64,000 bases of DNA from Enterobacteriaceae endosymbiont of Donacia thalassina (GTDB taxonomy: Bacteria > Pseudomonadota > Gammaproteobacteria > Enterobacterales > Enterobacteriaceae), in the NCBI RefSeq assembly GCF_012568245.1, contig NZ_CP046188.1:126233-190232 (forward strand), read 5' to 3'. Below are positions 50,555 to 61,446 of the stretch, piece by piece. A model generated the notes under the pieces. That model did no database searches, had not been told where the DNA came from, and worked only from the letters and a program-made list of their open reading frames with translations. A program made the position numbers and the translations under genes. Positions within the stretch are counted from its first letter, which is position 1. Every line of letters begins with the position of its first letter.

Positions 50555-51523
50555 TTAAGAATTTTTTATAGAAAAACTAATAGATTTATGAATAGATTTT
50601 TTTTTTAATAAAAACATAATAAATCTATCTAGACCTATAGCCATACCTGAACAATTTGGTATACCATATTTTATTGCTTTTAATAAATAAGTATCAACCT
50701 TCTTTAAAGGTAACCCTATTGATTTACGTTTATTATTATCTTCATCAAATCTTTTTTTTTGTTCTTTATAATTAGTTAATTCATGAAATCCGTTACCTAA
50801 TTCAACTCCTTTAAAAAATACTTCAAATCTATTTGCTATATTTTTATTATTTATATTTATAGTTTCCATAGTTTTTTGTGATGATGGAAAATTATATATT
50901 AATATCGGAGATATATAACCTAGTTTAGGTACAATATATAAATCAAATAATATTTGTACATAATTATCTTTAGTATAAAAATTATATTTTTTGTTTATAA
51001 ATCCTTTTTTTTTTAATAAAAAAAATAATTTTTGTTGACTTACATGAAAAGGATTTATTTTAAAAAATTTTAAAAAAATTTTTTTATATGAATATTTTTT
51101 AAGTTTATTAAATCCAAATTTTATAAAAAAATTATTTACTTCTAATATTAATTGTTTTAAATCATAATTTTTATGATACCATTCTAACATAGTAAATTCT
51201 GGGTTATGATATTTTCCATATTCTCCATTACGGAAACTATGACATATTTGATAAATTGAATGATTTATTTTAGATGCAAGTATCCTCTTCATATGAAATT
51301 CAGGACTAGTAATTAAAAATAATTTTTTTTTATTTTTATTATTAATAAAATTTGTACTAAATTGTTGTAAATAAATATTTGTATTTTCAAATTGAGTTAA
51401 TATAGGAGTTTCTACTTCAATAAAATTTTTTTCGTCAAAAAATTTTCTTATTTTTTTAATTATAAAATTACGTTTAATTAAATCATTTGTTCTAGCACTA
51501 GTTAAGTAATTTAATTTTTTCAT
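50555..51523 (-). CDS. epmA: EF-P lysyl-lysine synthetase EpmA (PoxA/GenX)
   Basis: A class II lysyl-tRNA synthetase paralogue that attaches beta-lysine to Lys34 of EF-P instead of to tRNA. It lacks the N-terminal anticodon-binding domain, as expected. Class II motif 2 is ICHSFRNGEYGKYHNPEFTM and motif 3 is GMAIGLDRFIMFL. Length is 322 against 325. Its target efp lies 25 bases upstream in the same direction, and epmB, which makes the beta-lysine, is on the other side of efp: the three genes form one functional module. Confidence 0.96.
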   Translation of the reverse strand: MKKLNYLTSARTNDLIKRNFIIKKIRKFFDEKNFIEVETPILTQFENTNIYLQQFSTNFINNKNKKKLFLITSPEFHMKRILASKINHSIYQICHSFRNGEYGKYHNPEFTMLEWYHKNYDLKQLILEVNNFFIKFGFNKLKKYSYKKIFLKFFKINPFHVSQQKLFFLLKKKGFINKKYNFYTKDNYVQILFDLYIVPKLGYISPILIYNFPSSQKTMETININNKNIANRFEVFFKGVELGNGFHELTNYKEQKKRFDEDNNKRKSIGLPLKKVDTYLLKAIKYGIPNCSGMAIGLDRFIMFLLKKKSIHKSISFSIKNS

Positions 51524-51548
51524 ATTATTTTAAAAATTATATATTTTA

Positions 51549-52115
51549 TTATTTATATCTAGAAATGTATTTTTTTTTTCTTGTATCAATTTTAATAATA
51601 TCTCCTGTTTTAATAAAAACAGGAACTTTTATTATTTCCCCATTACTTATTATGGCTTGTTTATTATTATTTATTGTATCTCCTTTTAAAATTAAACTTG
51701 TATTTATTACTTTTAATTTTATAAAATTAGGTAATGTTAAAAATATAGGTATTTGATTCCAAAATGTTATTGTATAATCATATTGAGAAATCAACCATTT
51801 TTTTTTATCCCCAATAATATTACTATGAATCATAATTTGTTCAAAATTATTTTTATTCATAAAATAATAAAAATAATTTTTTTCATTATATAAATATTGT
51901 AATTTTTTTTCTAAAATATCTGCAGTATTTAAATTATCAGTAGATTTAAATGTTTTATCAATTAATTTTTCAGTAATTAAATTCCTCATTTTTATTCTTA
52001 CAAATGATTGTCCCTTACCAGGTTTTACAAATTCACTAGATTCTATAATATAGGGTTGATTTAAAAATATAAATTTCATCCCAATCTTAAAATTATTACT
52101 ATAGTAATTTACCAT
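51549..52115 (-). CDS. efp: Elongation factor P
   Basis: Enters the ribosomal E site and relieves stalling at proline runs. Three beta-barrel domains and 188 residues, as in E. coli. The modification site is intact: Lys34 in EFVKPGKGQSF. The C-terminus reads GDIIKIDTRKKKYISRYK. It is divergent from epmB (66-base gap) and upstream of epmA. In E. coli efp and epmB are also neighbours, but epmA is separated by the frd genes; their loss has brought the three together. Confidence 0.97.
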   Translation of the reverse strand: MVNYYSNNFKIGMKFIFLNQPYIIESSEFVKPGKGQSFVRIKMRNLITEKLIDKTFKSTDNLNTADILEKKLQYLYNEKNYFYYFMNKNNFEQIMIHSNIIGDKKKWLISQYDYTITFWNQIPIFLTLPNFIKLKVINTSLILKGDTINNNKQAIISNGEIIKVPVFIKTGDIIKIDTRKKKYISRYK

Positions 52116-52181
52116 TTTAAATCTTTTTTTAAAAAAATATTAATTTATAATAATATATATTTATAAAAATAAAACTATTTT

Positions 52182-53159
52182 ATGAAAGAATTATGGTTAA
52201 AACAATTGTCAAATAATATCAATAATAATATTGATCTTATGAAAATAACAAAAATAAAAAAAACAGATAGTAATCAATTTCTATATAAAAAAAATAATAT
52301 ACCTTTTAATGTAAAAATACCTTTAACTTTTATAAAAAAAATAAAAAAGAAAAATTCTAAAGATCCAATTTTATTACAATTTATTTTTAATAAAAAAGAA
52401 TTAGTAAAATGTAAAAAATATAATAGTAACCCATTAAATGAAAAATTTATTATTCCTGGGATGATACATAAATATAAAAATAGAGTGTTAATATTATTAA
52501 CAGGAATTTGTGCAGTACATTGTAGATATTGTTTTCGAAAAAATACTAAACAGATTAATTCAATTAAAATACGTGATTGGCATAAAATTATTAATTATAT
52601 AAAAAAAAAATTAGAAATTAATGAAATTATTTTTTCTGGAGGGGATCCTTTAGTTTTAAATGATCACAAAATAAATACATTTATTAATGATATAAAAAAA
52701 ATATCTCATATTAAAATATTAAGAATACATACTAGAATAATATCTATTATCCCCCAAAGAATCTCTATAAATTTATTAAAAATATTCAGTAAATGTAAAT
52801 TTAATATTGTAATAGTTACACATATTAATCATCCGAATGAAATTAGTAATACATTATATGAAAAAATTAACTCTTTAAAAGAGTTAGGAATAACTATTTT
52901 AAATCAAAGTGTCTTATTAAAAGATATAAATGATCATCATGAAATTTTAATTAAATTAAGTAACAATTTATTTAATATTGGAATAATTCCATATTACTTA
53001 CATCTTTTAGATAAAATAGAAGGCAGTAAACATTTTAATGTTTCTGTAAATAAAGCTAAAAAAATTATGAAAAAAATTTCATCATCTCTATCAGGATTTT
53101 TAGTTCCTAGACTAACTAAGGAAAGTTATGGAGGAAAAAATAAAAAATTTATTTTTTAA
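52182..53159 (+). CDS. epmB: EF-P lysine 2,3-aminomutase EpmB (YjeK)
   Basis: Radical-SAM, PLP-dependent enzyme that converts lysine to (R)-beta-lysine, the group EpmA puts on EF-P. The iron-sulfur cluster motif CxxxCxxC is present as CAVHCRYCFRK near residue 110. Conserved stretches are IIFSGGDPLVLNDH, THINHPNEI, LNQSVLLKDIND and IPYYLHLLDKIEGSKHF. Length is 325 against 342, with a shorter C-terminus after the LVPRL stretch, where the PLP-binding lysine normally lies; I cannot place that lysine with certainty. It converges on groL across a terminator. Confidence 0.94.
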   Translation: MKELWLKQLSNNINNNIDLMKITKIKKTDSNQFLYKKNNIPFNVKIPLTFIKKIKKKNSKDPILLQFIFNKKELVKCKKYNSNPLNEKFIIPGMIHKYKNRVLILLTGICAVHCRYCFRKNTKQINSIKIRDWHKIINYIKKKLEINEIIFSGGDPLVLNDHKINTFINDIKKISHIKILRIHTRIISIIPQRISINLLKIFSKCKFNIVIVTHINHPNEISNTLYEKINSLKELGITILNQSVLLKDINDHHEILIKLSNNLFNIGIIPYYLHLLDKIEGSKHFNVSVNKAKKIMKKISSSLSGFLVPRLTKESYGGKNKKFIF

Positions 53160-53191
53160 AAAAATATAAAATTAAAATATTATCATAAAAA

Positions 53192-53220
53192 AAGCTGTGC
53201 CTAAAATTACTGCACAGCTT
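53192..53220 (-). terminator. Rho-independent terminator of groSL
   Basis: Nine-base arms AAGCTGTGC (53192-53200) and GCACAGCTT (53212-53220) enclose an 11-base loop. On the minus strand the second arm is followed by a run of T, so it terminates transcription coming from groL. On the plus strand the U-tract is weak, so it is at best partial for epmB. Confidence 0.88.
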
Positions 53221-53296
53221 ATATTAATATATTAATAAAATAATAAAACTATAATTTTAAATTTATTTAACAAATTTAAAAATTCTTTAATAAGAA

Positions 53297-54955
<1,659 letters not shown>

Positions 54956-55020
54956 TTAAATTTATTTATATTAAATTAATTAAATTTTCTATAATTTTAT
55001 TTATTTAATGACAAATTTTA

Positions 55021-55311
55021 TTATTTAATAATAGCCAAAATATCACTTTCAGACATTATAAGAACTTCTTCATCATCAATTTTTTCTGTTTTAACATTAT
55101 AACCATCATTAAATATGATTATATCACCTTTTTTTACATCTAATGGTTTTACGACACCATTATCTAATATACGTCCTTTCCCTACTGCTAATACTTCACC
55201 TCTAGTAGATTTTCCTGCAGCAGAACCTGTTAATACAATTCCACCTGAAGATTTAGATTCAACTTCTTTTCTTCTTACAATAACACGATCATGTAATGGA
55301 CGAATATTCAT
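55021..55311 (-). CDS. groS: Co-chaperonin GroES (Hsp10)
   Basis: Seven-subunit lid of the GroEL chamber. The 96 residues match the family (97). The opening [16 protein letters not shown], the mobile loop around [15 protein letters not shown] and the end ESDILAIIK are typical. AAGGAG lies at good distance before the ATG, one of the best ribosome sites in the window. It is first in the groSL operon. Confidence 0.98.
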   Translation of the reverse strand: MNIRPLHDRVIVRRKEVESKSSGGIVLTGSAAGKSTRGEVLAVGKGRILDNGVVKPLDVKKGDIIIFNDGYNVKTEKIDDEEVLIMSESDILAIIK

Positions 55312-55378
55312 TTAATAATTCTCCTTTTAAGAAGTTTAACTATTATAAATTAATTTATTTTGAATAATGTGCACTGAA

Positions 55379-55410
55379 AGATAAGGACATATAACCTATG
55401 TTTCAAGTCC
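55379..55410 (-). promoter_or_regulatory. Sigma-32-like heat-shock promoter of groSL
   Basis: On the minus strand the -35 is GGACTTGAAA (55410-55401), holding the full CTTGAAA core. After 14 bases comes CCTTATCT (55386-55379), a weakened form of CCCCATnT. It lies about 70 bases before the groS ATG. The -10 is less well kept than that of dnaK; a sigma-70 promoter overlapping it cannot be excluded. Confidence 0.75.
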
Positions 55411-55506
55411 TGTTTAAAAAAAATTTTATTTTATAAAATTAAAAATATTAAAAAAATAAAAAAAATTTTATTTATATATTTTATATTATTTTTTTAATAA
55501 AAAATA

Positions 55507-55536
55507 TTGACGTTTACTTATAAATATTGGCATAAT
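55507..55536 (+). promoter_or_regulatory. Sigma-70 promoter of tRNA-Phe
   Basis: TTGACG (55507-55512) and CATAAT (55531-55536) are separated by 18 bases; the tRNA begins 20 bases downstream. Each element differs from consensus at one position. Confidence 0.7.
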
Positions 55537-55556
55537 GAAAATATATTTTTATATAT

Positions 55557-55629
55557 GCCCGAATAGCTCAGTTGGTAGAGCAGTGGACTGAAAATCCCCG
55601 TGTCGGTGGTTCAATTCCGCCTTCGGGCA
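55557..55629 (+). tRNA. tRNA-Phe (GAA)
   Basis: Full cloverleaf with acceptor GCCCGAA/TTCGGGC, anticodon loop CTGAAAA and T-loop TTCAATT. A36-A37-A38, the MiaA recognition element, is kept. The anticodon stem (GTGGA/TCCCC) has a T-C mismatch at pair 28-42 that the E. coli tRNA lacks. The 3' CCA is not encoded. The gene lies between the groSL promoter and the ompA terminator. Confidence 0.96.
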
Positions 55630-55674
55630 TTTTAATTTTATTATTTAATTATTTTTATATTTTTTATTAAAAAT

Positions 55675-55712
55675 AAAAAATGCAGAAAATATTTTTATTT
55701 TCTGCATTTTTT
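55675..55712. terminator. Bidirectional terminator between tRNA-Phe and ompA
   Basis: Perfect 17-base arms (55675-55691 and 55696-55712) around a TTTT loop. The core is TGCAGAAAATA, flanked by six A on one side and six T on the other. This gives a U-tract on both strands, ending tRNA-Phe transcripts on plus and ompA on minus; it stops two bases before the ompA stop codon. Confidence 0.9.
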
Positions 55713-55714
55713 AT

Positions 55715-57040
55715 TTATGATTTATATAAAAATTTATTTATTAAATATAAATTTTTTTGTATTTTATACATTTGGTCTAATTTTGAAATAATATTAAAAC
55801 ATTGTTTATATATAAATAATTTATTTTTAAAATTATGTATTTCATTATTTAAATAATCATTATCACCATAATTATATTTATACCCTTTATGATGATTATT
55901 CATAAAAAATAATTTTTTATTAAAAACATGTTTTTTAATGATTTTTTTAGGAATTTTCAAAATTTTTATTTCTACATAACGATCTATAACTAAACATTTT
56001 TTTAAAATTTTATAATTTTTTATTTTTAAACAATTTTTATTAATTGATAAATTACTTCCTAAACCTTTCACAATAATTATTTTTTTAATTAAATCTTTAT
56101 TTTTAAATGATAAATATTCAGCAATTTTTTGTGCTCTTTTTTGTGATAAAAAATTATTATTATCTTTTTCTAAATAATCAGAATGACCTAAAATTATTAT
56201 TTTATTATCATTATTTTTAGATAAATTATTATTTTTAATATTATTTTCTATAACTTTATTTAATTTTTTTTTATTTTGTTTACCTAAAATAATTTTATTA
56301 GAATTAAAATAAACTTTTGTTTTAGATAGAATATTATTATTACTATAATTATTATAATAATTATTTTTTGCTTTATTTATTAAATTTCTTATTGAAGGTA
56401 AGTGATACTTATCAGTAAATTTATAAATTAAACTTAAAGTAATCATAGAATTATTTGTTTGCTGACCTAAATCATCATAATCTTTATTTCCAATCTTACC
56501 TGCAAATTGATATTCTAACCTAGATGAAAAATTATTATTTATTAAATATTCTCCTCCTAAAACCATTAATGGAGATAAATTATAATATATATTATCTAAA
56601 TTTTTATTATAATTATTTTTATCATATTGTTTATTAATAGATTTAGTAAATAAACCTCCTAAACGACTATATAAATATACATTTTTAAAGATAGGATATC
56701 TAACATTAGATGTTAATTGAATACCTTTAGATTCAAAAAAATTTATAGTATTCTCATTTTTATCTTGAATATTTTTTTTAACAGCACCTAACCAATCAAA
56801 ACCTATTTCAAATCCTAAAAAATTATTAGATTGATAACCAAAAAATAATCCATTTCCTATTTTATTAAATAAAGTATATTCTTTATCATCAATGTCCTTC
56901 CCTAATAATTTAATATGATTATATTGTGATAAACCAAATTTAGAACCAAAATACCAATAATCTTTAAAATCAGATTCTGCATAAGCAATATTATAAATAT
57001 TCATTATAATCATTATAAAAATAATAGTTATTTTTTTCAT
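55715..57040 (-). CDS. ompA: Outer-membrane protein A with C-terminal extension
   Basis: An eight-stranded outer-membrane barrel joined to a periplasmic peptidoglycan-binding domain. I start at the ATG at 57040 (441 residues), which opens a clean signal peptide ending AYA; a TTG at 57052 is less likely. The barrel matches E. coli (DYWYFGSKFGLSQYN, GFEIGFDWLGAVKK, SRLEYQF). The OmpA-like domain keeps both diaminopimelate-binding residues, Asp288 (GHSDYLE) and Arg302 (LSQKRAQKI), and the two disulfide cysteines. After DRYVEIKI, where family proteins end, about 80 more residues follow (359-441), rich in Lys, Asn and Tyr, with no family I recognise. E. coli OmpA has 346 residues. Confidence 0.93.
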   Translation of the reverse strand: MKKITIIFIMIIMNIYNIAYAESDFKDYWYFGSKFGLSQYNHIKLLGKDIDDKEYTLFNKIGNGLFFGYQSNNFLGFEIGFDWLGAVKKNIQDKNENTINFFESKGIQLTSNVRYPIFKNVYLYSRLGGLFTKSINKQYDKNNYNKNLDNIYYNLSPLMVLGGEYLINNNFSSRLEYQFAGKIGNKDYDDLGQQTNNSMITLSLIYKFTDKYHLPSIRNLINKAKNNYYNNYSNNNILSKTKVYFNSNKIILGKQNKKKLNKVIENNIKNNNLSKNNDNKIIILGHSDYLEKDNNNFLSQKRAQKIAEYLSFKNKDLIKKIIIVKGLGSNLSINKNCLKIKNYKILKKCLVIDRYVEIKILKIPKKIIKKHVFNKKLFFMNNHHKGYKYNYGDNDYLNNEIHNFKNKLFIYKQCFNIISKLDQMYKIQKNLYLINKFLYKS

Positions 57041-57163
57041 TTTTTTGTACAAACCCTTTATTATTGAAAGAATAATATTTATTTTAAATATTTATGATTT
57101 TAAAACATTGAAATATAATTAAAAATAAAATATAAATCGATATATTTAAAAAATGTCTTTTCA

Positions 57164-58162
57164 TTATTCAAAAATTTTAATAATAGAAAAAATACTTTTT
57201 TTGTCTTTATTTAATCTAATTAAAGAATTTTTTAAAATATTATTTTTTAATATAACTTGTATCCATATTAAATTTAATTTTATTATTAGTGATTTTAAAA
57301 TAATACTACCTCTTATTATTTTCCATTTTTGAAATTTATTTTTTTTAATTTCTAACACATCATTAAATGATGGTAAAAATTTTGCTTTTCCTTCTAATAA
57401 AAATAATTGTTTATTTTTTTTATTTTTAAAATTGATATTATTAATTATTTCTTGTCCTAAGTAACAACCCTTATTTAAATCAATAGCACGAAATGATATC
57501 ATATTACTTTGTTGGGGAAAAAATAAATTACAATTATCATTAATATCAATAATAGGATAACCTATCTTCATATATAGTTTATTCCAAAAATTATTTTTTT
57601 TAAAATAAATAATTTTTTCAGGATAAAATTCTTGAATAAAAAATTGAATATTTTTTTTTGATAAAATTAAAAAATAATAATTTTTAGAAAAAAAGAATTT
57701 TAAAAAAATATTTTTTTTATAAAAAAATAATGTTTTTTTTGTAGAAAAAACATTATTTTTTCTAAAAAATTTAGAAAAAAATTTTTCATATTTTATATTA
57801 AATAATCCAAAAATTTTTTCTTTTTTATGTAAAAAAATTTTTATATCATAAAATGAAAGATATTTTTTAATATCTTCTAAATATTTTTTTAATATATTTT
57901 TTTGAATAATATATTTATAATAATTTTCAGAATATTTAAAAATATGCATATTTGTTAATATTTTACCCTGAGAATTACAATGTAATGCATTAAAAAAATT
58001 TAAATTATTATCTAATTTATTAATATTGATGGTTAATTGATTTTGTAAAAATTTTTTACTATCAGGTCCTTTTATATTTATAATTTGTAGATGATCTATA
58101 TTATCAATTTTTAATATTTTATTTAAATTATAGTTTTTTGTTTTAATGTTTATTTTTTTCAT
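57164..58162 (-). CDS. ygfZ: tRNA-modifying / Fe-S repair protein YgfZ
   Basis: Folate-binding protein related to the glycine-cleavage T-protein, needed in E. coli for efficient activity of some iron-sulfur enzymes, including the tRNA thiomethylase MiaB. The family signature KGCYLGQE is intact, including its cysteine, near residue 230. Most of the rest is highly diverged and Lys/Phe-rich. Length is 332 against 326. It is 40 bases after carB. Retention together with miaA hints that the A37 modification pathway still exists (inference; miaB is not in this window). Confidence 0.9.
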   Translation of the reverse strand: MKKINIKTKNYNLNKILKIDNIDHLQIINIKGPDSKKFLQNQLTININKLDNNLNFFNALHCNSQGKILTNMHIFKYSENYYKYIIQKNILKKYLEDIKKYLSFYDIKIFLHKKEKIFGLFNIKYEKFFSKFFRKNNVFSTKKTLFFYKKNIFLKFFFSKNYYFLILSKKNIQFFIQEFYPEKIIYFKKNNFWNKLYMKIGYPIIDINDNCNLFFPQQSNMISFRAIDLNKGCYLGQEIINNINFKNKKNKQLFLLEGKAKFLPSFNDVLEIKKNKFQKWKIIRGSIILKSLIIKLNLIWIQVILKNNILKNSLIRLNKDKKSIFSIIKIFE

Positions 58163-58202
58163 ATTATTGAATATATGATTTTATCAAAAATATTATTTAT
58201 TT

Positions 58203-61200
58203 TTAAATTTTAAAATTTTTTTGTTTTAAAAAATTTTTATGTAATTCTTGTAAAGAAAATATTTTTTTTGGAAAATTTTCTCCTATAGAATCTATAGTAG
58301 CTATAGCACTATTAATAGTTGTATTATAATAAATATTATTTTTTAAAGCTAATATTCTAATTAATTTAGAATTATTAATAGATTCTTTTTTTTCTGCAGT
58401 ATTAATTATATAAGTATATCTTTTATTTTTTATAAAGTTAATTACATTAGGTTGTTTTTCTGTAGATTTTCTAACTGTTTTAACTAATAAATTTAATTTT
58501 TTTAAAAATTCAGCAGTTCCATATGTAGCTTCAATTTTAAATCCATAATTTATTAATTTTTGTACTATTGGAAAAATTAATTTTTTATCTTGATTATGTA
58601 CAGAAATTAATATAATACCTTTATTTTTAATAAAAACTTTAGTACCTAACATTGCTTTATAAAATGCCTCAGCAAAAGAAAATCCTATACCCATAACTTC
58701 TCCTGTAGATTTCATTTCAGGACCTAAAATAGGGTCTATATTATCAAATTTATTAAAAGGTAACATTACTTCTTTTACAGAAAAATATTGTGGAATAATT
58801 TCTTTTCTAAGATTTAAATCTGATAAAGTTTTACCTATCATAACTAATGCTCCCATTTTTGCTAATGGTATATTTATTGCTTTAGAAATAAATGGAACTG
58901 TTCTAGAAGCTCTAGGATTAACTTCTATTATATAAATTTCTTTATTTTTTATAGCAAATTGAATATTTATTAATCCACATACATTAATTTTAATAGCTAA
59001 TTTTTTCGTCTGATTTTTAATTTCTTTTAAAATACTTTTACTTAAAGTTCTTGTAGGAAATGAACAAGCAGAATCTCCAGAATGAATTCCTACATATTCA
59101 ATATGTTCCATAATCCCACCTATAAAAACATTTTCTCGATCACAAATAGCATCTACATCAACTTCTATTGCATTTTTTAAAAATTTTTCTAATAAAACAG
59201 GAACATTATTCTGTATATTTAATAAATAATAATTTTTTAAATTTTCTTCATTATATACTATTTCCATAGATCTACCTCCTAAAACATAAGAAGGTCTTAC
59301 TATTATTGGGAAACCAATTATATTTGCTTTCATTAAAGCTTCATTTAAATTTTTTACTATATAATTTTGAGATTGTTTTAATTTTAAAAAATTAATAATA
59401 TATTGAAATTTTTTTCTATCTTCAGCTAAATCTATAGATCTAGGATCAGTACCTATAATATTAACATTTTCTTTTTCTAATTTTTTAGCTAAATTTAATG
59501 GAGTTTGTCCCCCATATTGTATTATTACTCCTAAAGGTTTTTCTATTCTAATAATTTCTAATATATTTTCTAAAGTAATAGGTTCAAAATATAAACGATC
59601 TGAAATATCATAATCAGTAGAAACGGTTTCTGGATTACAATTAATCATAATTGTTTCAAAATTATTTTTACGTAATATTATTGATGCATGTACACAACAA
59701 TAATCAAATTCAATACCTTGACCTATTCTATTAGGTCCACTACCTAAAATTATAATTTTTTTTTTATTATTACTAGGATTAGCTTCACATTCTTTTTCAT
59801 AAGTTGAATATATATAAGCAGTATTTGTTTTAAATTCAGCAGCACATGTATCAACTCTTTTATATACTGGATGTATATTTAAATTATATCTTAATGTTCT
59901 TATTTTTTTTTCAGATACATTTAATAATGTAGCTAATCTAGCATCTGAAAATCCTTTTTTTTTTAAATTAAAAAAATATTCTTTATTATATAAATATTTT
60001 ATACCTAATATTATTATTTTATTTTCAATATTAATTAAATTTTCTATTTGTAATAAAAACCATTTATCTATTTTAGAATAATTATATATTTTTTTAATAG
60101 ACATACCTATTCTTATAGCATCTGCAATAAATCTAATTCTATCAGGACCTGGTTTTTTTAGTTCTTTTATAATTAAATTATAATTTTTTTTGTTTTTGAT
60201 TAAATCAGTTTTAGGATTAAATCCATTAATTCCTATTTCTAAACTACATAATGCTTTTTGGATAGATTCTTGAAAAGATCTACCTATAGACATAATTTCT
60301 CCTACAGATTTCATTTGTGTTGTTAATCTATCATTAGCATTATGAAATTTTTCAAAATTAAATCTAGGTATTTTAGTTACTATATAATCAATAGATGGTT
60401 CAAAAGCAGCAGTAATACGATTATTTGTTATATCATTTCTTAATTCATCTAATGTATAACCAATAGAAAGTTTGGCAGATATTTTTGCAATTGGGAATCC
60501 TGTAGCCTTAGATGCTAATGCAGATGAACGTGAAACACGAGGATTCATTTCAATTACCATTAATTTACCTGTATTTGGATGGACAGCAAATTGTACATTA
60601 GCTCCTCCTGCTTTAATACCCATAGACTCCATAATTAATATGGAAGCATTTCTCATTATTTGATATTCTTTATCAGATAAAGTTTGTGCAGGGGCTACTG
60701 TAATTGAATCTCCTGTATGTATACCCATAGGATCTAAATTTTCAATAGAACATATAATAATAGAATTACCATTTTGATCTTTTATAATCTCCATTTCATA
60801 TTCTTTCCACCCTATTAATGATTCATCTATAATTAATTCATTATTAGGCGATAAATTTAATCCATTTTTACAAATTTTTTCAAATTCAATTATATTATTT
60901 GCTACTCCTCCTCCACTTCCCCCCATAGTAAATGATGGTCTCACAATACATGGAAAACCAATTTTTTTAATATTATGTTTTGCTTCATTTATATTCTTAG
61001 CAATAAAAGAAGAAGGAACATTAAATCCTAATTTTTTAATAATATTTGCAAAATAATAACGATTTTCTGCTTTATTTATAGTTTCTATTGAAACTCCAAT
61101 AGTTTCTACATTAAATTTATTTAAAATATTATTTTTATGTAAATCTAAAATACAATTTAAAGCTGTTTGCCCACCCATTGTTGGTAAAATTACATCAGGT

Positions 61201-61445
61201 TTTTCTTTTTCTATAATTTTAGTAATAGTTTCCCAGTTCATAGGTTCTATATATGTAATATCAGCAATATCAGGATCAGTCATAATAGTAGCAGGATTAG
61301 AATTAACTAAAATTAAATTATATCCTTCTTCTTTTAAAGCTTTACATGCCTGAGTACCAGCATAATCAAATTCGCAAGCTTGTCCAATAATAATTGGGCC
61401 AGATCCTAAAATCATAATATTTCTTATATCAGTACGTTTTGGCAT
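58203..61445 (-). CDS. carB: Carbamoyl-phosphate synthase large subunit
   Basis: Makes carbamoyl phosphate from bicarbonate, ATP and ammonia passed on by CarA. Two tandem ATP-grasp halves are visible, each opening with a nucleotide-binding region ([19 protein letters not shown] near residue 12 and [19 protein letters not shown] near 560), followed by a C-terminal MGS-like domain that is the UMP/ornithine regulatory site in E. coli. Length is 1080 against 1073. It begins one base after the carA stop codon, so translation is coupled. Its product feeds argF (27297-28325) and pyrimidine synthesis. Confidence 0.98.
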   Translation of the reverse strand: MPKRTDIRNIMILGSGPIIIGQACEFDYAGTQACKALKEEGYNLILVNSNPATIMTDPDIADITYIEPMNWETITKIIEKEKPDVILPTMGGQTALNCILDLHKNNILNKFNVETIGVSIETINKAENRYYFANIIKKLGFNVPSSFIAKNINEAKHNIKKIGFPCIVRPSFTMGGSGGGVANNIIEFEKICKNGLNLSPNNELIIDESLIGWKEYEMEIIKDQNGNSIIICSIENLDPMGIHTGDSITVAPAQTLSDKEYQIMRNASILIMESMGIKAGGANVQFAVHPNTGKLMVIEMNPRVSRSSALASKATGFPIAKISAKLSIGYTLDELRNDITNNRITAAFEPSIDYIVTKIPRFNFEKFHNANDRLTTQMKSVGEIMSIGRSFQESIQKALCSLEIGINGFNPKTDLIKNKKNYNLIIKELKKPGPDRIRFIADAIRIGMSIKKIYNYSKIDKWFLLQIENLINIENKIIILGIKYLYNKEYFFNLKKKGFSDARLATLLNVSEKKIRTLRYNLNIHPVYKRVDTCAAEFKTNTAYIYSTYEKECEANPSNNKKKIIILGSGPNRIGQGIEFDYCCVHASIILRKNNFETIMINCNPETVSTDYDISDRLYFEPITLENILEIIRIEKPLGVIIQYGGQTPLNLAKKLEKENVNIIGTDPRSIDLAEDRKKFQYIINFLKLKQSQNYIVKNLNEALMKANIIGFPIIVRPSYVLGGRSMEIVYNEENLKNYYLLNIQNNVPVLLEKFLKNAIEVDVDAICDRENVFIGGIMEHIEYVGIHSGDSACSFPTRTLSKSILKEIKNQTKKLAIKINVCGLINIQFAIKNKEIYIIEVNPRASRTVPFISKAINIPLAKMGALVMIGKTLSDLNLRKEIIPQYFSVKEVMLPFNKFDNIDPILGPEMKSTGEVMGIGFSFAEAFYKAMLGTKVFIKNKGIILISVHNQDKKLIFPIVQKLINYGFKIEATYGTAEFLKKLNLLVKTVRKSTEKQPNVINFIKNKRYTYIINTAEKKESINNSKLIRILALKNNIYYNTTINSAIATIDSIGENFPKKIFSLQELHKNFLKQKNFKI

Positions 61446-61446
61446 T

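Noticed and set aside
55115..55315. A 66-codon frame opposite groS
   Set aside because: Shadow of groS with no independent support.
60472..60663. A 63-codon plus-strand frame inside carB (and similar ones in valS and efp)
   Set aside because: Shadows of well-conserved synthetase, synthase and EF-P genes.
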